DNA from: Haliclona indistincta
Lineage: Eukaryota > Porifera > Demospongiae > Haplosclerida > Chalinidae
Direction of reading: 5' to 3'
DNA length: 64,000 nt
Assembly: GCA_964017065.1 (NCBI GenBank)
Contig: OZ024786.1
Location: forward strand, 6,391,047-6,455,046
A program made the position numbers and the translations under genes. Below, in pieces: positions 20,226 through 31,504 of this stretch. The notes beneath the pieces are model-generated. The model saw only the letters and a list, made by a program, of their open reading frames with translations. It was not told the origin of the DNA and did not search any database. Position 1 is the first letter of the stretch; every line of letters begins with the position of its first letter.

Positions 20226-20651
20226 ATGAACATGGAAACTTGATTTGGACAGAAAGCGCAAAGCTGTTTATAAAGCAAATGAGACTGAGCATGATGCCGA
20301 ACGACACAGAGCTATCAATAGGCAATGTCAAGCTAACAATAGAGCAAATGAGTCTGCTAGTGAGGCTGAACAACGCAGAGCTAGCAACAGAGAATGCCTA
20401 GCTAAAAAAGAGCAATGCCTAAAACTATTGATATTTTAATTGAAGAATTTTTAGTAAAAGTCAAAGTGGGTCCAGATTATGTGCGTACTAGCTGCCACAG
20501 AATTTTGCACAAACATGCAGTCATTGGTTTCAATGCTATCAAGTATACTAATGCTAGTCCTGAATTGTTGGAGAGATTGTCTGAGCATGCCTATATTACT
20601 AGTGAAGGTCAACAATGGGCGTTTAAGACTTGTGATGGGCATTACAGGCAT
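20226..20651 (+). pseudogene. Helitron-type protein N-terminal fragment
   Basis: The first part encodes a repeat of charged units (ANETEHDAERHRAINRQCQA, RANESASEAEQRRASNRE), like the low-complexity leader of Helitron helicase-like proteins. After a frame change, 20415-20651 encodes VGPDYVRTSCHRILHKH and AFKTCDGHY, which resembles the cysteine-bearing region (GPxYVCxxCxRxxxRK ... W.CKTC) found upstream of Helitron Rep/helicase domains. The Rep and helicase domains are not present. This is likely a truncated, inactive remnant. Confidence 0.5.
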
Positions 20652-20654
20652 TAA

Positions 20655-20958
20655 ACAATTTGAAGAACTTCACACTTGCGCATACTGTAGAAATACTTCA
20701 CCGAAGATGTCAGAAAAAATATTTTCTTGCCTTAATTGCAACACCACCCAAAAAGTCACTTTAGCTCCTGTTTCCACAGCAATACTGTACATTGATTCAA
20801 ATGGGACCACTCGTTTACTAAGAGCTTATTCGGATGCACTTGTTACCATCTGCCGTGGAGACATCTCTTTACTTGAGGCACCTCCATTCACTGTCACTTG
20901 TAAATCCTTCGGAGTCATACAGTCTGTTTCTAGAGCCCAATTGCAAGACATGCAGTAG
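20655..20958 (+). pseudogene. RPA-like C-terminal zinc-ribbon/OB-fold fragment
   Basis: The frame encodes HTCAYC and FSCLNCN (C-x2-C ... C-x2-C) followed by alternating hydrophobic strands ending in ARAQLQ-like sequence. This fits the zinc-ribbon OB-fold at the C-terminus of replication protein A large-subunit relatives, which bind single-stranded DNA. It directly follows the Helitron-type piece and precedes another RPA-like segment. Confidence 0.4.
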
Positions 20959-21119
20959 TATCATTGTCACTTCCCTAGCTGCTATTGGCTCTGCCAGACT
21001 GCCGCATTTTCGTGTTAGTATAATACTGGAGAGTGTGTGTCTCTCGTACTACTGTGTGACAGTATTCTTTCCTCTAGTATCATTCAGAGTCTTGCCATTC
21101 AGTCTACTAATTGCCTTCC

Positions 21120-21720
21120 TATGGGTAGAAAGGCAATAGACTTTTCGCCGCCAAGAAGGCTCGAAAAGAAGACTCTGGCTCCCGATGTGACACTCCTATT
21201 CCACTTTCCCCAAGTTGGAACTCCCAATCCCAAGGCAACTATAAATGCTATGGTAGCTTCACTTTAACCACGTCCTTCGACAAGCAATTGTTTCGAGAAA
21301 TAACGGATGGAGCAACTGTCCTTCCCGTTATCGGATTTGATGAAGAGTTCAGATAAAAACTGAAAGATCACATGAAGAACAAAGAGCCTATAACTCTAAG
21401 CAATTGTCAAGTAACTACCAATAGAACAACAGGAAAGCTACAGGTAGTTTAAAAAACAAACTATACTATAGTTGAAGAAGCATCACCAGACATAAAATAC
21501 AGTATACCCGATCCTTCAACTTCAGGAAGTCCTGTCGTGTCTTTGACTGAAATCACCAACTATGACCAATGTGATCGAGTAACAGTGCAAGCTAGAGTTG
21601 TACAGGTCAAACCATCTCAGTGCGTTTCGACAGGTGCAAGGAATTGTATCACCACGAATGCATATTTCAGGCAACCAGTGTTACTTCTGCTGAACTAAAG
21701 AAAATGTGCAGATGGTATTG
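21120..21720 (+). pseudogene. RPA-like OB-fold gene, two-domain fragment
   Basis: The reading contains LPVIGFDEEFR, KNKEPITLSNCQV and VVSLTEITNYDQCDRVTV, two consecutive OB-fold-like blocks. It matches the order of the frame at 46768-47058 (VVGMSPVKTSRNNEELKY, RFVSFDVKIKDEIEK). A TAA at 21354 interrupts it and another TAA lies at 21450 (or a very short intron there). It probably derives from a multicopy single-strand-binding gene, host or element-borne. Confidence 0.45.
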
Positions 21721-21945
21721 CACCAGATGCAGTTCTGATAAGCAGCGACTTTCATAGTTGATTCTTCACATCATTATTACCTTGTGTCATTGTATTCAGA
21801 ACACTAAATTTGAAAGCTGCATGGTTGCTTCACTTTATTGCTATTATAGTATTACATATTGTTACATTGTTGTTACTGATTGTACTTGGTATTCACAATG
21901 TTGTACAATCAGTTTTATTAGTGAATCTATTGCAATTACTTTCTA

Positions 21946-22530
21946 GTGTTGAAGGTGGAAAAGTGCCATCAAAAAAGAGTGCAGGCGCGGCAGCACAACT
22001 AGCTAGAAGGAGGATACAACAGAAAGAGATAATGCAAGGTATACTAGCGTACATTGATCAATTCACACTTACACGCACAATTTGCCATTTTAAAGAACTG
22101 AACACGACTTCAAGTAAACCACAAAAACTGGAGGCCGAACTACACAGTGGAAGTGATGATGAATGCGATGATTTTCAGCCTGCAGGTATTCACGCAGCGT
22201 AACTTGGAATACATGAAACACACATTATCCCTCACAGAGAAACGACCACGAATTCTTGACACTGCCACCAGCACCAGCATCATCACAGTTTGTCAAAAAG
22301 ATGATCTTGAAGGTAAACTAAAACAATAACAATAATTATTGTGCTATCCATTCAGTTGCAGATCAGTCTCTGCTAAGTGACACTGAAAACAGCTTTGTTG
22401 ATGTACATGTAACATTTTGATAGTACTGTGCATAATGTTATAATTATTCAATGCAGAGTCATGACGAATGGAAGGATAAGTTCTTAGAGTTAGAACAAAA
22501 ATACAATACTTTGCTAGGTACTCAAAGTCA
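21946..22530 (+). CDS. Unassigned five-exon gene segment
   Basis: Exons with good splice sites are seen at about 21946-22039 (KKSAGAAAQLARRRIQQKE), 22096-22185 (SGSDDECDDFQPA), 22199-22311 (MKHTLSLTEKRPRILD), 22358-22409 and 22457-22516 (WKDKFLELEQKYNTLL, coiled coil). The basic, acidic, then coiled-coil arrangement resembles the BEN-like gene at 9972 but the core domain is not visible. Confidence 0.35.
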
Positions 22531-23740
22531 CGAACCTTAAGGTATTTTTGGCTCAGTTGGCGGGGCCTTGAGGTATACAGTAGTTTGTGTCGTTCTGAGA
22601 ATCAATAGTTTAATTGTAATTGTATTGCTGAAGTACTTCACTTGCTTTCAGATACTGATAACGGTAACCTAAACCAGGATACCTATCTACTGATATACAC
22701 CAGGTACTGTCTCTAATCAACATGCATAATATAATTATTTCAGATGGTTGAGTTGTTTCCTGGTACGTCAATCTATTGGTACCCTGCTAACAAAAGCTGT
22801 CAAAACTGCATCAAAAAAATGCAACCCAGCTTTGCAGCAGTTGCATTGATGTGTTTTTCACCAGGGATGTACTTAGAGTCTCCAATGTCAAGGGAGGTGG
22901 GACATGCAACTATCAGAAACTAGATCCTAGGATCATAGCAGCTAAGTAAGTGTGTAAGTCTGTGCAGTAATTTGCATGCTATTTCTTTACCTTTTCATTT
23001 TAGCATACGTTTGCCAGTCATATGAGGACATCAAAATGACTTTCCTCAACCAAGTTATAAACAATAAGTGCACTGCTGCTAGCCATGGAGTGTCTAAAAC
23101 AACTCGCAACTGACTCTCCATGCACTCTATCTCTGAACTAACTCCATATAACCACATAACACATGTCATATCATGTATCATAATGTTTTACTTATTTTTG
23201 GTCAGAACAACTTACGACAGAAAGTGCGAGTAACAATAAAGAATTGAAAGTAATGTTACATATAAATTATGTGACATAATGGTTACATATATGTGACATA
23301 ATTATATTTACACATAGGTTGACATAGTGCCAAATGACCAGAAAATACATATAATTATAACATAATATGTCGTACATATGTTGACATATATATATGTCAC
23401 ATACATATGTAACATATATGCCCGTTTTACCTGGGTTGGGGTTGATGTAACAGCAGACATACCCTCAGTTCATCCCCTCAAATTCTGAGATAGTTGCTAC
23501 GCATGTGTGCGCTGACAGGATAGTGCAGAGGCACAAGGTCTCCCATATAATCACTCCACCACAGTACTCATCTGGGAGAAGCACACAGACAAAGAGTGTA
23601 AAGTGAGAAGTACATTACAGCAAACCATAAATTTAAAAAATTCACTATAAACAATAGGTCTGTGCTCACTGATATGTTCCGAGTGCTGTTGCTCGTGGAT
23701 GAGACTGAGCAAGAGACTGGACTGCCCATGCTGTTACTGT
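22531..23740. other. AT-rich region with TATGTCACATA repeats
   Basis: No gene was recognised. Between about 23250 and 23425 the words TGTGACATAA, TTGACATA and TATGTCACATA recur in both orientations, consistent with a decayed palindromic element. Confidence 0.4.
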
Positions 23741-23834
23741 GGTGGAACTTGATTGGTTGTAATCTTACATATGGTGGAACTTGATTGGTTGTAATCTTAC
23801 ATATGGTGGAACTTGATTGGTTGTAATCTTACAT
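23741..23834. repeat. 32-bp tandem repeat, about 3 copies
   Basis: Near-identical units begin GGTGGAACTTGATTGGTTGT at 23741, 23773 and 23805. They lie about 100 bp before the start of the Ty3-type gag. Confidence 0.9.
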
Positions 23835-23937
23835 GATTTGTATTTAAGGTGTTCAAATTCTGTAAAAAGATTGTTCTATGTTCTAAACAACTGAATATTG
23901 ACCTTAACATACGCTACATGGTGGCAGCTGCGGACAT

Positions 23938-24265
23938 GTCCTACGCAAGATGTCTGCTCACATTCGACCTCCAGCAGCCTTCAACTTTCGTGAACCTTTG
24001 GACTAGATGGATTGCTCGCTTTGACCAATACAGAATGGCGTCTGGTCTTTCTGCAGAAAGTAATGCCAAGCAAGTCAGCACGTTCTTGTATTGTCTGGAA
24101 GAGGCGAATGATTTTCTTGTCACGATGAGAGCTGCTGAGGCTGACCTCGCCTCTTACAATGCCATTTGTGATTTTCGTAAGTACTCGGTTTAATCGCCGG
24201 GTGCTAAAGTCTGGAGAGACCGCTGAAGAGTTCATCGTGGCTGTACATTCTCTGGCAGATAACTG
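23938..24265 (+). pseudogene. Gag fragment of the Ty3-type element
   Basis: The frame encodes FVNLWTRWIARFDQYRMAS, KQVSTFLYCLEEANDF and, after frame changes, RFNRRVLKSGETAEEFI and VHSLADNC. This is the familiar capsid pattern (W..W...F..Y......AE..Q...FLY.L......GE....F...L..LA..C). Stops and a shift near 24180 break it. Confidence 0.65.
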
Positions 24266-25194
24266 CAATTTCGTAATACATAGTAATACCTCTATTATAA
24301 TATGTCTTGATATACGTTTTGTGTTTGGACATGCAGCGAGCATTGGCAGAGGAGCGAACCACGGGAACAGTAGAAGCATGGAATTTCATTCTAAAAATGT
24401 TGAACACAAAAAGCACAAATTGCGCCCAGACATATTTCTGTCTGCACAATATAGTGTGATTTGTGGAAGGCAGCTGCAATATGTAGACCAACTCACTGAA
24501 AAAGTCAGAGCAAAGTGTGAATTAAGTGAATTAGATAATTTTGTTTAGTTATGCAGAAACGGTCCAAAACATTGAAAAGGAGGTTAAAGAAAAGTGGGGC
24601 AGACGAAAGATTTTCAAGGATAAAATTAGTTTGGGAACTTACCAGCAGGCCCCATGAGTAGCAATAGATTTCTTTCCAAAAGCCACACAGGAGTCCAATG
24701 CCAAACCAAAGGTATAGCTGCACAACTACAGCTGCATGTTGCCATGCTGTAAGAATTCACATTGCAGGCCACTACACCAGTGACAGAAGAGATTCAGTTA
24801 CCAGTTCTGCACCTATCCCCACACACCGAAAATGTGACAATCCATGATACACCGGTATTTATAATTTAATATATTTGGGCAATAATGCCGGAGTGATGAT
24901 ATTGTTTTATTACAGTCTTTTACGTGCACAAACGAAAGTGAAAGATGTTGACCACAATGACTCTGCTAGGTAGAATAGTGTGTACCTGCATGCATACATG
25001 CACAATCACACAAGCTATCTTTCTAGCTTAATGAATGCATCTTCTATTCTCACAGTGATCATCACCAATGCTCAACAAGTAGCACCAGTGCTCACATATT
25101 GAATGCAGCATCCTCCAAAATTGTGTGTTCTAGCATACGCGATAGAATTATTTGTATTAGCTACTAAACAAATCCAAGCACATAACTGTCTCTA

Positions 25195-26130
25195 TTATAA
25201 TTCAGATGCAGCGCTCCAAGCTCTTGGACCGTGCACAACTCTAGAACAATCCTCAAAGATTTTGTGTGGTCCTAGTAGAAAACCTCTTCCTGTTCTGGGT
25301 AAATTTTTCAGTTATCATGGCAGATCGTCACTTCAAGAGCTCTATGTGATCAAAGGACTTAAACAAAACCTACTGGGTCTGCCGGCAATCTTTGACCTCA
25401 ACATAGCCGCCAGAATAGATGCCATAGCAACCAGCGATATCATCAGTTTGTATCCTACTCTATTTCAGGGGTTAGGTACTTTAGGAGGGCCTTATGAAAT
25501 TCAGTTGTGTCCTAACCATACTATTTTCACTCCTAGGAGAGTTCCCTACCTCTCAGAGAAAAGGTCCGCAAACAATTAGATCGGATGGAATCCTTAGGAG
25601 TGATCTGAAAAGTAGAAGAGCCTTCGAGTTGGTGTGCAGGAATGGTGGCTGTGCCAAAAAAAATGGTTCAATTCGCATTTGTGTGGATCTCCGCCCTCTT
25701 AACAAGTGTGTTATGCGAGAGACCCATCCACTGCCCAAAGTTGATGATATCCTTCTCAGATTAATGGAGGCGTCATGTTCTCAAAACTGGATGCTAACTC
25801 TGGATTTTTGGCAAGTTCCTTTAGCTAACAATTCGCAGCACATAACTACTTTTCTCACTCATTTTGGTCGTTCCAAATTTAACAAATTACCATTTGGTAT
25901 CTGCAGTGCTCCTGAGGTGTTCCAGAAGAGGATGAATCAGATTCTTCAGGGTCTTCAAGTTGTTCTCTGTTTGATCGATGATGTGCTCATCTTCGGTAAA
26001 TCTGAAATGAAACATGGTTTCAGATTGCATGCAGCTCTACAACGACTAGGTTCAGCTGGAGTAACTCTTAATGTGAACAAGTGTTCGTTCTTCGTAAGAA
26101 GAATCAAATTTCTAGATCATATAAAAAAAT
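25195..26130 (+). pseudogene. Protease end and reverse transcriptase of the Ty3-type element
   Basis: 25250-25500 encodes the C-terminal protease region and linker (LYVIKGLKQNLLGLPAI, then FQGLGTLGGPYEIQL). After a shift near 25560 the reverse transcriptase reads RICVDLRPLNKCV, LTLDFWQVPL, FNKLPFGICSAPEVFQKRM and CLIDDVLIFG. The catalytic Asp pair is present as IDD where MDD or YVDD is usual, and FWQVPL replaces the common GYWQI/HVPL. The frame ends soon after, without thumb or RNase H. Confidence 0.75.
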
Positions 26131-26139
26131 GGCTCCTCT

Positions 26140-26848
26140 CTGCACAAGGGTGCCTTTCGAGAAGCCTTAACACTCCATTATGGCTAGACCCCTCCAATCT
26201 CCCATCCTATTGTGGCTATGGAAACAAGCTTACCACCGAGCATGCCTTCTCCTGTGCCAAAGGTGGGTTTCCCTCCATTAGACACAATGAGATTAGGGAC
26301 ATTACTGCCACCCAACTCACAGAGGTCTGCCACAACGTTTCTGTTGAACCTGACCTTCAGCCTATCATCAACGAGATGATGCATTTCTCCACAGCTAACA
26401 CTGATGATGGTGCTCGTCTTGACATAGCTGCCGGTGGTTTTTGGGGAGGCTCCTCTCAACGCACCTTTTTGACGTGAGAATTTTCAACCCTCTAGCCCCT
26501 TCCAACATTCTCTCTAATCCTGCTTCTAGCTATCGTAAGCATGAAAAACAAAAAAAGTGGGCCTATGCTCAACGGCTGCAACAAATTGAACACTCATCCT
26601 TCACCCCTCTTGTCCTATCTGCCACCGGTGGTATTGGGAGCGAGGCCAAAGTGTTCTACAAGCGGCTTGCCTCCCTGCTCGCTGAAAGTGGGACCAACAA
26701 TACTCTTCCACTATTCGCTGCCGTCTGAGTTTTTCCCGTCTCCGCTCTGCCATCAGGGCACTAAGAGGTTCCAGATCATCCCATGGACACCCCATCTTCA
26801 AGTCTCCAATCACGGCTGATCTGGTTACCTCCGAATCTCATATAATAT
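26140..26848 (+). mobile_element. C-terminal end of a different reverse-transcriptase element
   Basis: Across three frames the sequence reads SLHKGAFREALTLHYG, TEHAFSCAKGGFPSIRHNEI, EVCHNVSVEPDLQPI, GARLDIAAGGFWGG, DVRIFNPLAPSN, SFTPLVLSATGGIG and RCRLSFSRLRSAIRALRG. I recognise this as a conserved tail in animal reverse-transcriptase proteins, with a Cys/His cluster and the GGF.S.RHNEIRD motif; the class (LINE or DIRS-like) is uncertain. Frameshifts near 26160, 26465 and 26725 make it inactive. It abuts the Ty3-type element directly. Confidence 0.6.
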
Positions 26849-27074
26849 GAACAATTAAACCTGACTCTTATTTATTTATTGGTAGTTAGAGTACAGCTTT
26901 AACTAAGGTTAACCGCATTGCACCCACGTGTGTCCTTGGAGTTTGCGCATGCGCAGTGTCCAGCATCGTGTCACGATATAGTTCTCAGCGCACAGTTGAC
27001 TATTGTGAGCTGTGAATTTTTCTTTCCTTTCCTGGTGAATTCTTCGTGAACCTAAGTTGACGATCATCTCCATC

Positions 27075-27270
27075 ATGTCGGACGATGAGGGAGCCTCCGG
27101 CGTCCTGTCGGCGGCCACTCTAAACAGGATTCAGGCAGCTGTGGAGGAAGCTATTGCCAGAGCCCTACCATCTACCAGCGCGGGTACCCCCACCGGAGGG
27201 GAATCGTCGTCAGGCACGCTGCCGTCACCTACTACCACCGCCACCACCGTGTCAACAGCTCCCCTACCAG
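27075..27270 (+). CDS. Orphan first exon, Ser/Thr/Pro-rich
   Basis: The exon has a start ATG, then MSDDEGASGVLSAATLNRI, an amphipathic segment (QAAVEEAIARALPS) and a low-complexity Ser/Thr/Pro tail. It closes at a canonical donor (CCAG|GTTAGT at 27271). The following exon is not identifiable. Confidence 0.45.
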
Positions 27271-28281
27271 GTTAGTTCATACCACCGCACTATTAATTAT
27301 TCATCATAATTATTTTTAGGTATTTACTGTATAATACTAACTATCAGATACTAAAAACGTTTTGGTTTGATACCTCAAAAAATTATTGTCTTTTTCACGG
27401 TGAATTTTAACATTTTTCACGGCAAAACAACGTAACCAGCAGCATGGGCTAGCTCGTGCAACCCGTGTTTAGAACAGACGCCTGACATTTCTTTAAGTAA
27501 GTTCTTGATCTGTAGAGGTTTATAAGCAAGCTGTGACACTGACAGGTCGACCATACTGGCTAGCGCTCAGTACAGCTGCATACCGTCTCTGCCGCCAACT
27601 CTGACTATGCCAGGAATCCGCTGGATTGTGAAGCTAGACATAGCTTTATATCTCAAAGTATTCAAAACGCGTCCTCAAAAAACTGCTGATTGGGAGAAGG
27701 TGGCAACCAGTCACGACGCCAAGCAGGCGCCTGCAGCACTTCCAAAAGCCAGGGGTGCAAAGATAGGATAGAAGTACAAATAAAAGAAGACAAGCGGTCC
27801 TTGAAAAGGCATGTTATTGTGTCACCTAGGAAGACGGAGTTATACGGACTAGACTGGTGTGAACACGTATATAATTATTACTGATGTTTCTTGCTGTACT
27901 TGTATCTGTTGTCGCTGATAAGAATCAATATTATTGGGCATAGCCAAATTATTTCATTTAAAATTATTAATCCAGTACCATGTTTACCGCTTAGCCTTTG
28001 TGTTGAGCAAGTCAGGGACAGAGGAGGAGTACAATGAGCTCCATCAGCTAATAAAAGACATCTCTTCTTACAGAGAAGACTTTTTAGAGAAGAAAGAAAA
28101 AGAAAATGGAGCTGCCATGCTGAAGAGAGAAAGAGACAAACAGAGAGGAGAGGAAATGCGTGATGCAGCAATGAGATACCTATTAGGTGAGATATAGACC
28201 CCTTGCAATTACGTTTATTCATAGCAACGGTTGTTAACCGCCATGTTGGTGTACCACGTACGGCGCGCATAATCTATTGCA
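27271..28281. other. No clear gene; Lys/Glu-rich exon candidate
   Basis: The ORF 27934-28197 contains a charged coiled-coil-like segment (DFLEKKEKENGAAMLKRERD) with a donor-like GTGAGA after it, so it may be an exon. The rest is AT-rich and unassigned. Confidence 0.3.
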
Positions 28282-29110
28282 ATGCAGCCGAGAATGCAGC
28301 AGTGTACAAAGAAGCGCTTTAACGCTGGCTATGCTGCTAGTTTGAACGATGCCACAAGAACAAGATACAGCGAAAAGATAAGTCTCATTGGCGGCGTCAA
28401 TCCATACGAGGAGATGCTGTGGGATGACGACGTAGTGAAGTGGCCAGCGATAACAACAGTGCACATCTGCGTCTACTTGATTCTGTACCCCAGTCCGTAC
28501 TCAAGAGACCAAATGCTGAACTATAAAAGTTTAGATAGCTCTAGAAACTTTCAAGAAGGCTGGGTACGAGAAGTTTTTGTGAAGGAATCAGTGAACAGCA
28601 GACGAGTCGTGATCGGAAAGGTGACTACACTGTTGTGGTTTGTTTACACGTATAATTCTTAAGTAGGTACGTACATGATTGCAACTTTACTGCAGGTAAA
28701 CCACTCTCAGCGAATGAGGGAGATGCCACTCATTCCATGGGTGATAGCTGAAGCCAATGGACGAATACTGGCAGCCCACTGTGATTGCATGGCTGGCCTT
28801 GGAGAGACGTGCTCTCATGTAGCTTCTTTGCTCTGGGATATAGCTGCTGGCGTTGACAAGAGAGATTCTGCCATGCCACCATCCATCATTTCAGCCAATT
28901 GGCAATGCCGCATGGGACAAAATCATCCACCAAAATGCAGAAAATCCCTGCTGTTAGCCCAGAGGAATCTCAGCACTTCTTTGGGATTTTATCTGACTGT
29001 AAAGGTGCTAAACCAGCTGTCCTTGCAAATGATGAGCCATATAGACTATACAAAATTAGTGGTTATGTTAAAAAAAATTATTTTTATAAAGAGCTCTTAT
29101 ATTATTGAAG
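28282..29110 (+). CDS. SWIM zinc-finger gene, 3' end frameshifted
   Basis: Exon 1 starts at ATG 28282 (MQPRMQQCTKKRF) and runs to the donor after VVIGK at about 28619, with WPAITTVHICVYL and NFQEGWVREV. Exon 2 begins at 28696 (VNHSQRMREMPLIPWVI) and carries AAHCDCMAGLGETCSHVA, a SWIM motif (C-x-C-xn-C-x-H). In sponge and cnidarian genomes this SWIM domain often accompanies YqaJ-type recombinase-like domains (recalled). Past about 28890 the frame changes, and IPAVSPEESQHFF with KPAVLANDEPY continues in another frame. No YqaJ domain is visible. The SWIM half may still be expressible. Confidence 0.55.
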
Positions 29111-29880
29111 ATAGTACTGAGCTCAGGAGAAGAACCTGTTAGGGTAGGCGAGTCTCCAGAGTCCAATCATAAATCTTCTAAATTTAAGCGAGGGCCAAGT
29201 TGAACTTAGTGACTTACCCACTGCCAAACCCAAAGTCTCGTCTAGAGTGATAACCGGAGAACACGCAAGGACTCCAAGGATAAAGCTGTACAAAAAGCTC
29301 AGAAAGAATATGGCAAGGAGGAAAGGAAGCATGTGCGAGAAGTGAAAAAGGGTAAGTGTTCTGAGGTCTCTTTGTGTGTGCATCAAGGTTAATTCTTTCA
29401 ATGTACAGTGCCTGCAAAGAGTGCTGTAACCCACTACACAAGAAAGAAGGAGACCAGTGGTGACGTTTCAGTTGAACATGACAAAGAGAGTCCAGTCAAG
29501 AAAGGTGAGTTCTGAGGTATCTTTGTGTGTGCATGAGGGTTTATTCATTTAATGTACTCTCCTTACAATAAGTTACTGAGCTAGTTACATCAGATCCTGT
29601 TCCCTCTAGTCCTACTCACTCTTCACAACCAGTTGGTCAACTGCAAACTGACTGCATGGTCATGCAAAACAGCTCTGGTCACCAAGCAGCTCTTTTAACG
29701 TGCACAAGTGATCCCAAGCACACTTTTTTCATAGAGAACAAGTCAATGAAGACTCTAATCAGTGTACACTGCTTAAAAAACTTCATAGTAATACCACAGT
29801 GAATGCTAGATAACTTCCTAAATAGAGACGTCACGAGGAAGTACTAAAGAAGTTTGCAACATCACTTCCTATAATACTCA
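29111..29880. other. Unassigned; duplicated intron-like segments
   Basis: Two copies of a donor-to-exon segment (GTGAG/GTAAG...TCTGAGGT.TCTTTGTGTGTGCAT) occur near 29350 and 29505, suggesting a small tandem exon-intron duplication. The stretch 29590-29800 has an open frame (GHQAALLTCTSDPKHTFFI) that may be an upstream exon of the next gene. Confidence 0.35.
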
Positions 29881-30440
29881 GGTCCACTGGTACATGAATT
29901 TGTGCATAAAAATCTTGCAGAAACACTACCATCGCTAAGGACAGTTCAACGGACCGTTTCTTCTCAATTCCAATCACTAAGTGTGCTTCGATTTGATGAG
30001 TTGTTGGCACATCTGCAGGCATACAAGGCACCATTAGTAGTAAGCATTGATGAACATGCAACAAGGATGATCTTAAGAGTACAGTATGAAAGCGAGATAG
30101 ACAAGCTTGTTGGATTTGTACTGCCATGTGATGCCAAGGGCTTACCATTAAATGATTCGTTTATGGCAACTTCCTTCCAAGCGATTGAAGAATATTTGAA
30201 CAACAGGAATTTCTAAGTATGCTTTTGTGTACTTGGCACAAGCTATGTCCGAAGGAGTTCCTGCATTTTCCCTAGCCTGTATAAGCAATAACAATCAGTT
30301 TACGGCAGAACTTGTACTAAAAAGATGGCAATATTTGCACAGCGAATGTAAGAAACGAGGTATTACCACAATTCTGCTTTGGTGTATAGATGGTGATTCA
30401 AGAGAGACGAAGGCAATGCAAGCAAGTGTTTTCAAATTCT
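29881..30440 (+). pseudogene. Conserved multicopy protein fragment (AQxxSEGVPAF family)
   Basis: 29881-30213 encodes LPSLRTVQRTVSSQF, KAPLVVSIDEHATR and LVGFVLPCDAKGLPLNDSF. After a 1-nt shift near 30208 the protein resumes as KYAFVYLAQAMSEGVPAF and KRWQYLHSECKKRGI, then IDGDSRETKAMQ. I recall the same order in multicopy cnidarian and sponge proteins of unknown function, possibly transposase-derived (GFVLP, DGDSR.L.AM). A second partial copy lies at 33540-33640. Confidence 0.5.
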
Positions 30441-30861
30441 CCTTAACTCTAATCTATCTCCATCTTTTCACTTTCACCTTCCAACCAACTACCATTACTT
30501 CCTATTCCATCAGTTGTTTAGGCAATGGCATTACGAAATCATGATTATAGTATCTAGTGTCTCTCCTTCGTGCTACCTGCGCTTCTCTCTTTCATGCTGC
30601 CTGCGCTTCTCTCTTGCCAAAGCTCTGGTTCTTGTTGGAGCATCGCCTGTATAGGACATTGTATATAGGTGTTCATTTATTTGCTAGTTTTACGAAATTT
30701 ATTTACTAGTTTTACGAAAGAATGTTGTGTTGAAAACACTACATTGATCTCAAGACATGACATTTATACATACAAATCCAAGAATGTACTACTCGATCAT
30801 TTGCCTCGTGCTAAAGTGCTTGGGCATGTGTTACAAACGTGTTCTTTAATGTTTGTTGAAT
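30441..30861. other. No gene recognised
   Basis: A short duplication (CTGCGCTTCTCTCTT, twice near 30580-30615) and TTTACTAGTTTTACGAAA-like repeats near 30690 are the only visible structure. Confidence 0.3.
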
Positions 30862-30933
30862 AGGTGACATCACAGAAAAAGGCTATGACAAGAAGAAAGC
30901 CAAGCTCGAAAAAGAGTTTGAATTTTCGCGCAT
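30862..30933 (+). pseudogene. DMAP1-binding-domain-like exon fragment, interrupted
   Basis: After an acceptor-like site the frame reads GDITEKGYDKKKAKLEKEF, close to the DMAP1-binding-domain core (GDITxKGYxKKRxxLL) of DIP2-type proteins. It is cut by the TIR element starting at 30934. A basic open frame (31505-31726) follows the element and may be its continuation. Confidence 0.4.
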
Positions 30934-31504
30934 AGTGCTACTCTTGGTTGCTAGTTCCTCTTTGTTGCTAGTTCCTCTGTGGCAACTTTACCGCACGAAA
31001 TTTGATTCTATCACATGCCCTTATTCCTATTGTGCACCATAATTCCTTGAGTACTCCTGAGTTCTGTTTCCGAAGGTAAATACCATTATAGCTCTTGTCT
31101 TGCTTTTACTTAATAGCTTCTGTCTTGCTACTAGGCTTAGAGTACTGTGAAGTCTTGAATTCCTGCCTTCAGTTACAGAAGGTAAATAGTTGTTATTTGC
31201 TGTCACTTGATACCTACTGTCTTGCAACTTGGCTTAGTGTGTTGTGTTAGTTGTTTCCTTGATAGCTGCAGTACAACTTGGCTAGGTGTGTGTCTGTTAT
31301 CTCCTTGATAGCTGTTGCAGTACAACATTGCTTACTGTGTTACTGTGCTAGTCTAGCTAAATTAACCGTGTGTATTATAGTATAATATCTGTTAGTAACC
31401 CATGTGTATTATAGCATCATATCTGTTACTAACCCAACTTTACCGCACGAAATTTCAAACTCAAACCACATACCACAGAGGAACTAGCAACCAAGAGTAG
31501 CACT
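30934..31504. mobile_element. TIR element with 28-bp perfect inverted ends
   Basis: The terminal 28 bp (AGTGCTACTCTTGGTTGCTA...) at 30934-30961 are exactly inverted at 31477-31504. AACTTTACCGCACGAAATTT occurs inside both ends in direct orientation. The interior has imperfect tandem copies of words such as CTTGATAGCTG and GTGTATTATAG, and no coding capacity. It is a non-autonomous DNA transposon (MITE-like). Confidence 0.8.

Larger units (their letters stand above)
23930..26130 (+). mobile_element. Ty3-type LTR retrotransposon, degenerate internal region
   Basis: Gag, protease and reverse transcriptase remnants occur in the expected order on one strand. No flanking LTR pair, RNase H or integrase was recognised. 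The 3' side is cut off at about 26130, where a different reverse-transcriptase element begins. The part between 24550 and 25190 does not read as pol and may contain inserted sequence. Confidence 0.75.

Noticed and set aside
23250..23425. Regulatory array of TATGTCACATA sites
   Set aside because: The words are spaced irregularly in both orientations within AT-rich DNA. A decayed palindromic element is more likely.
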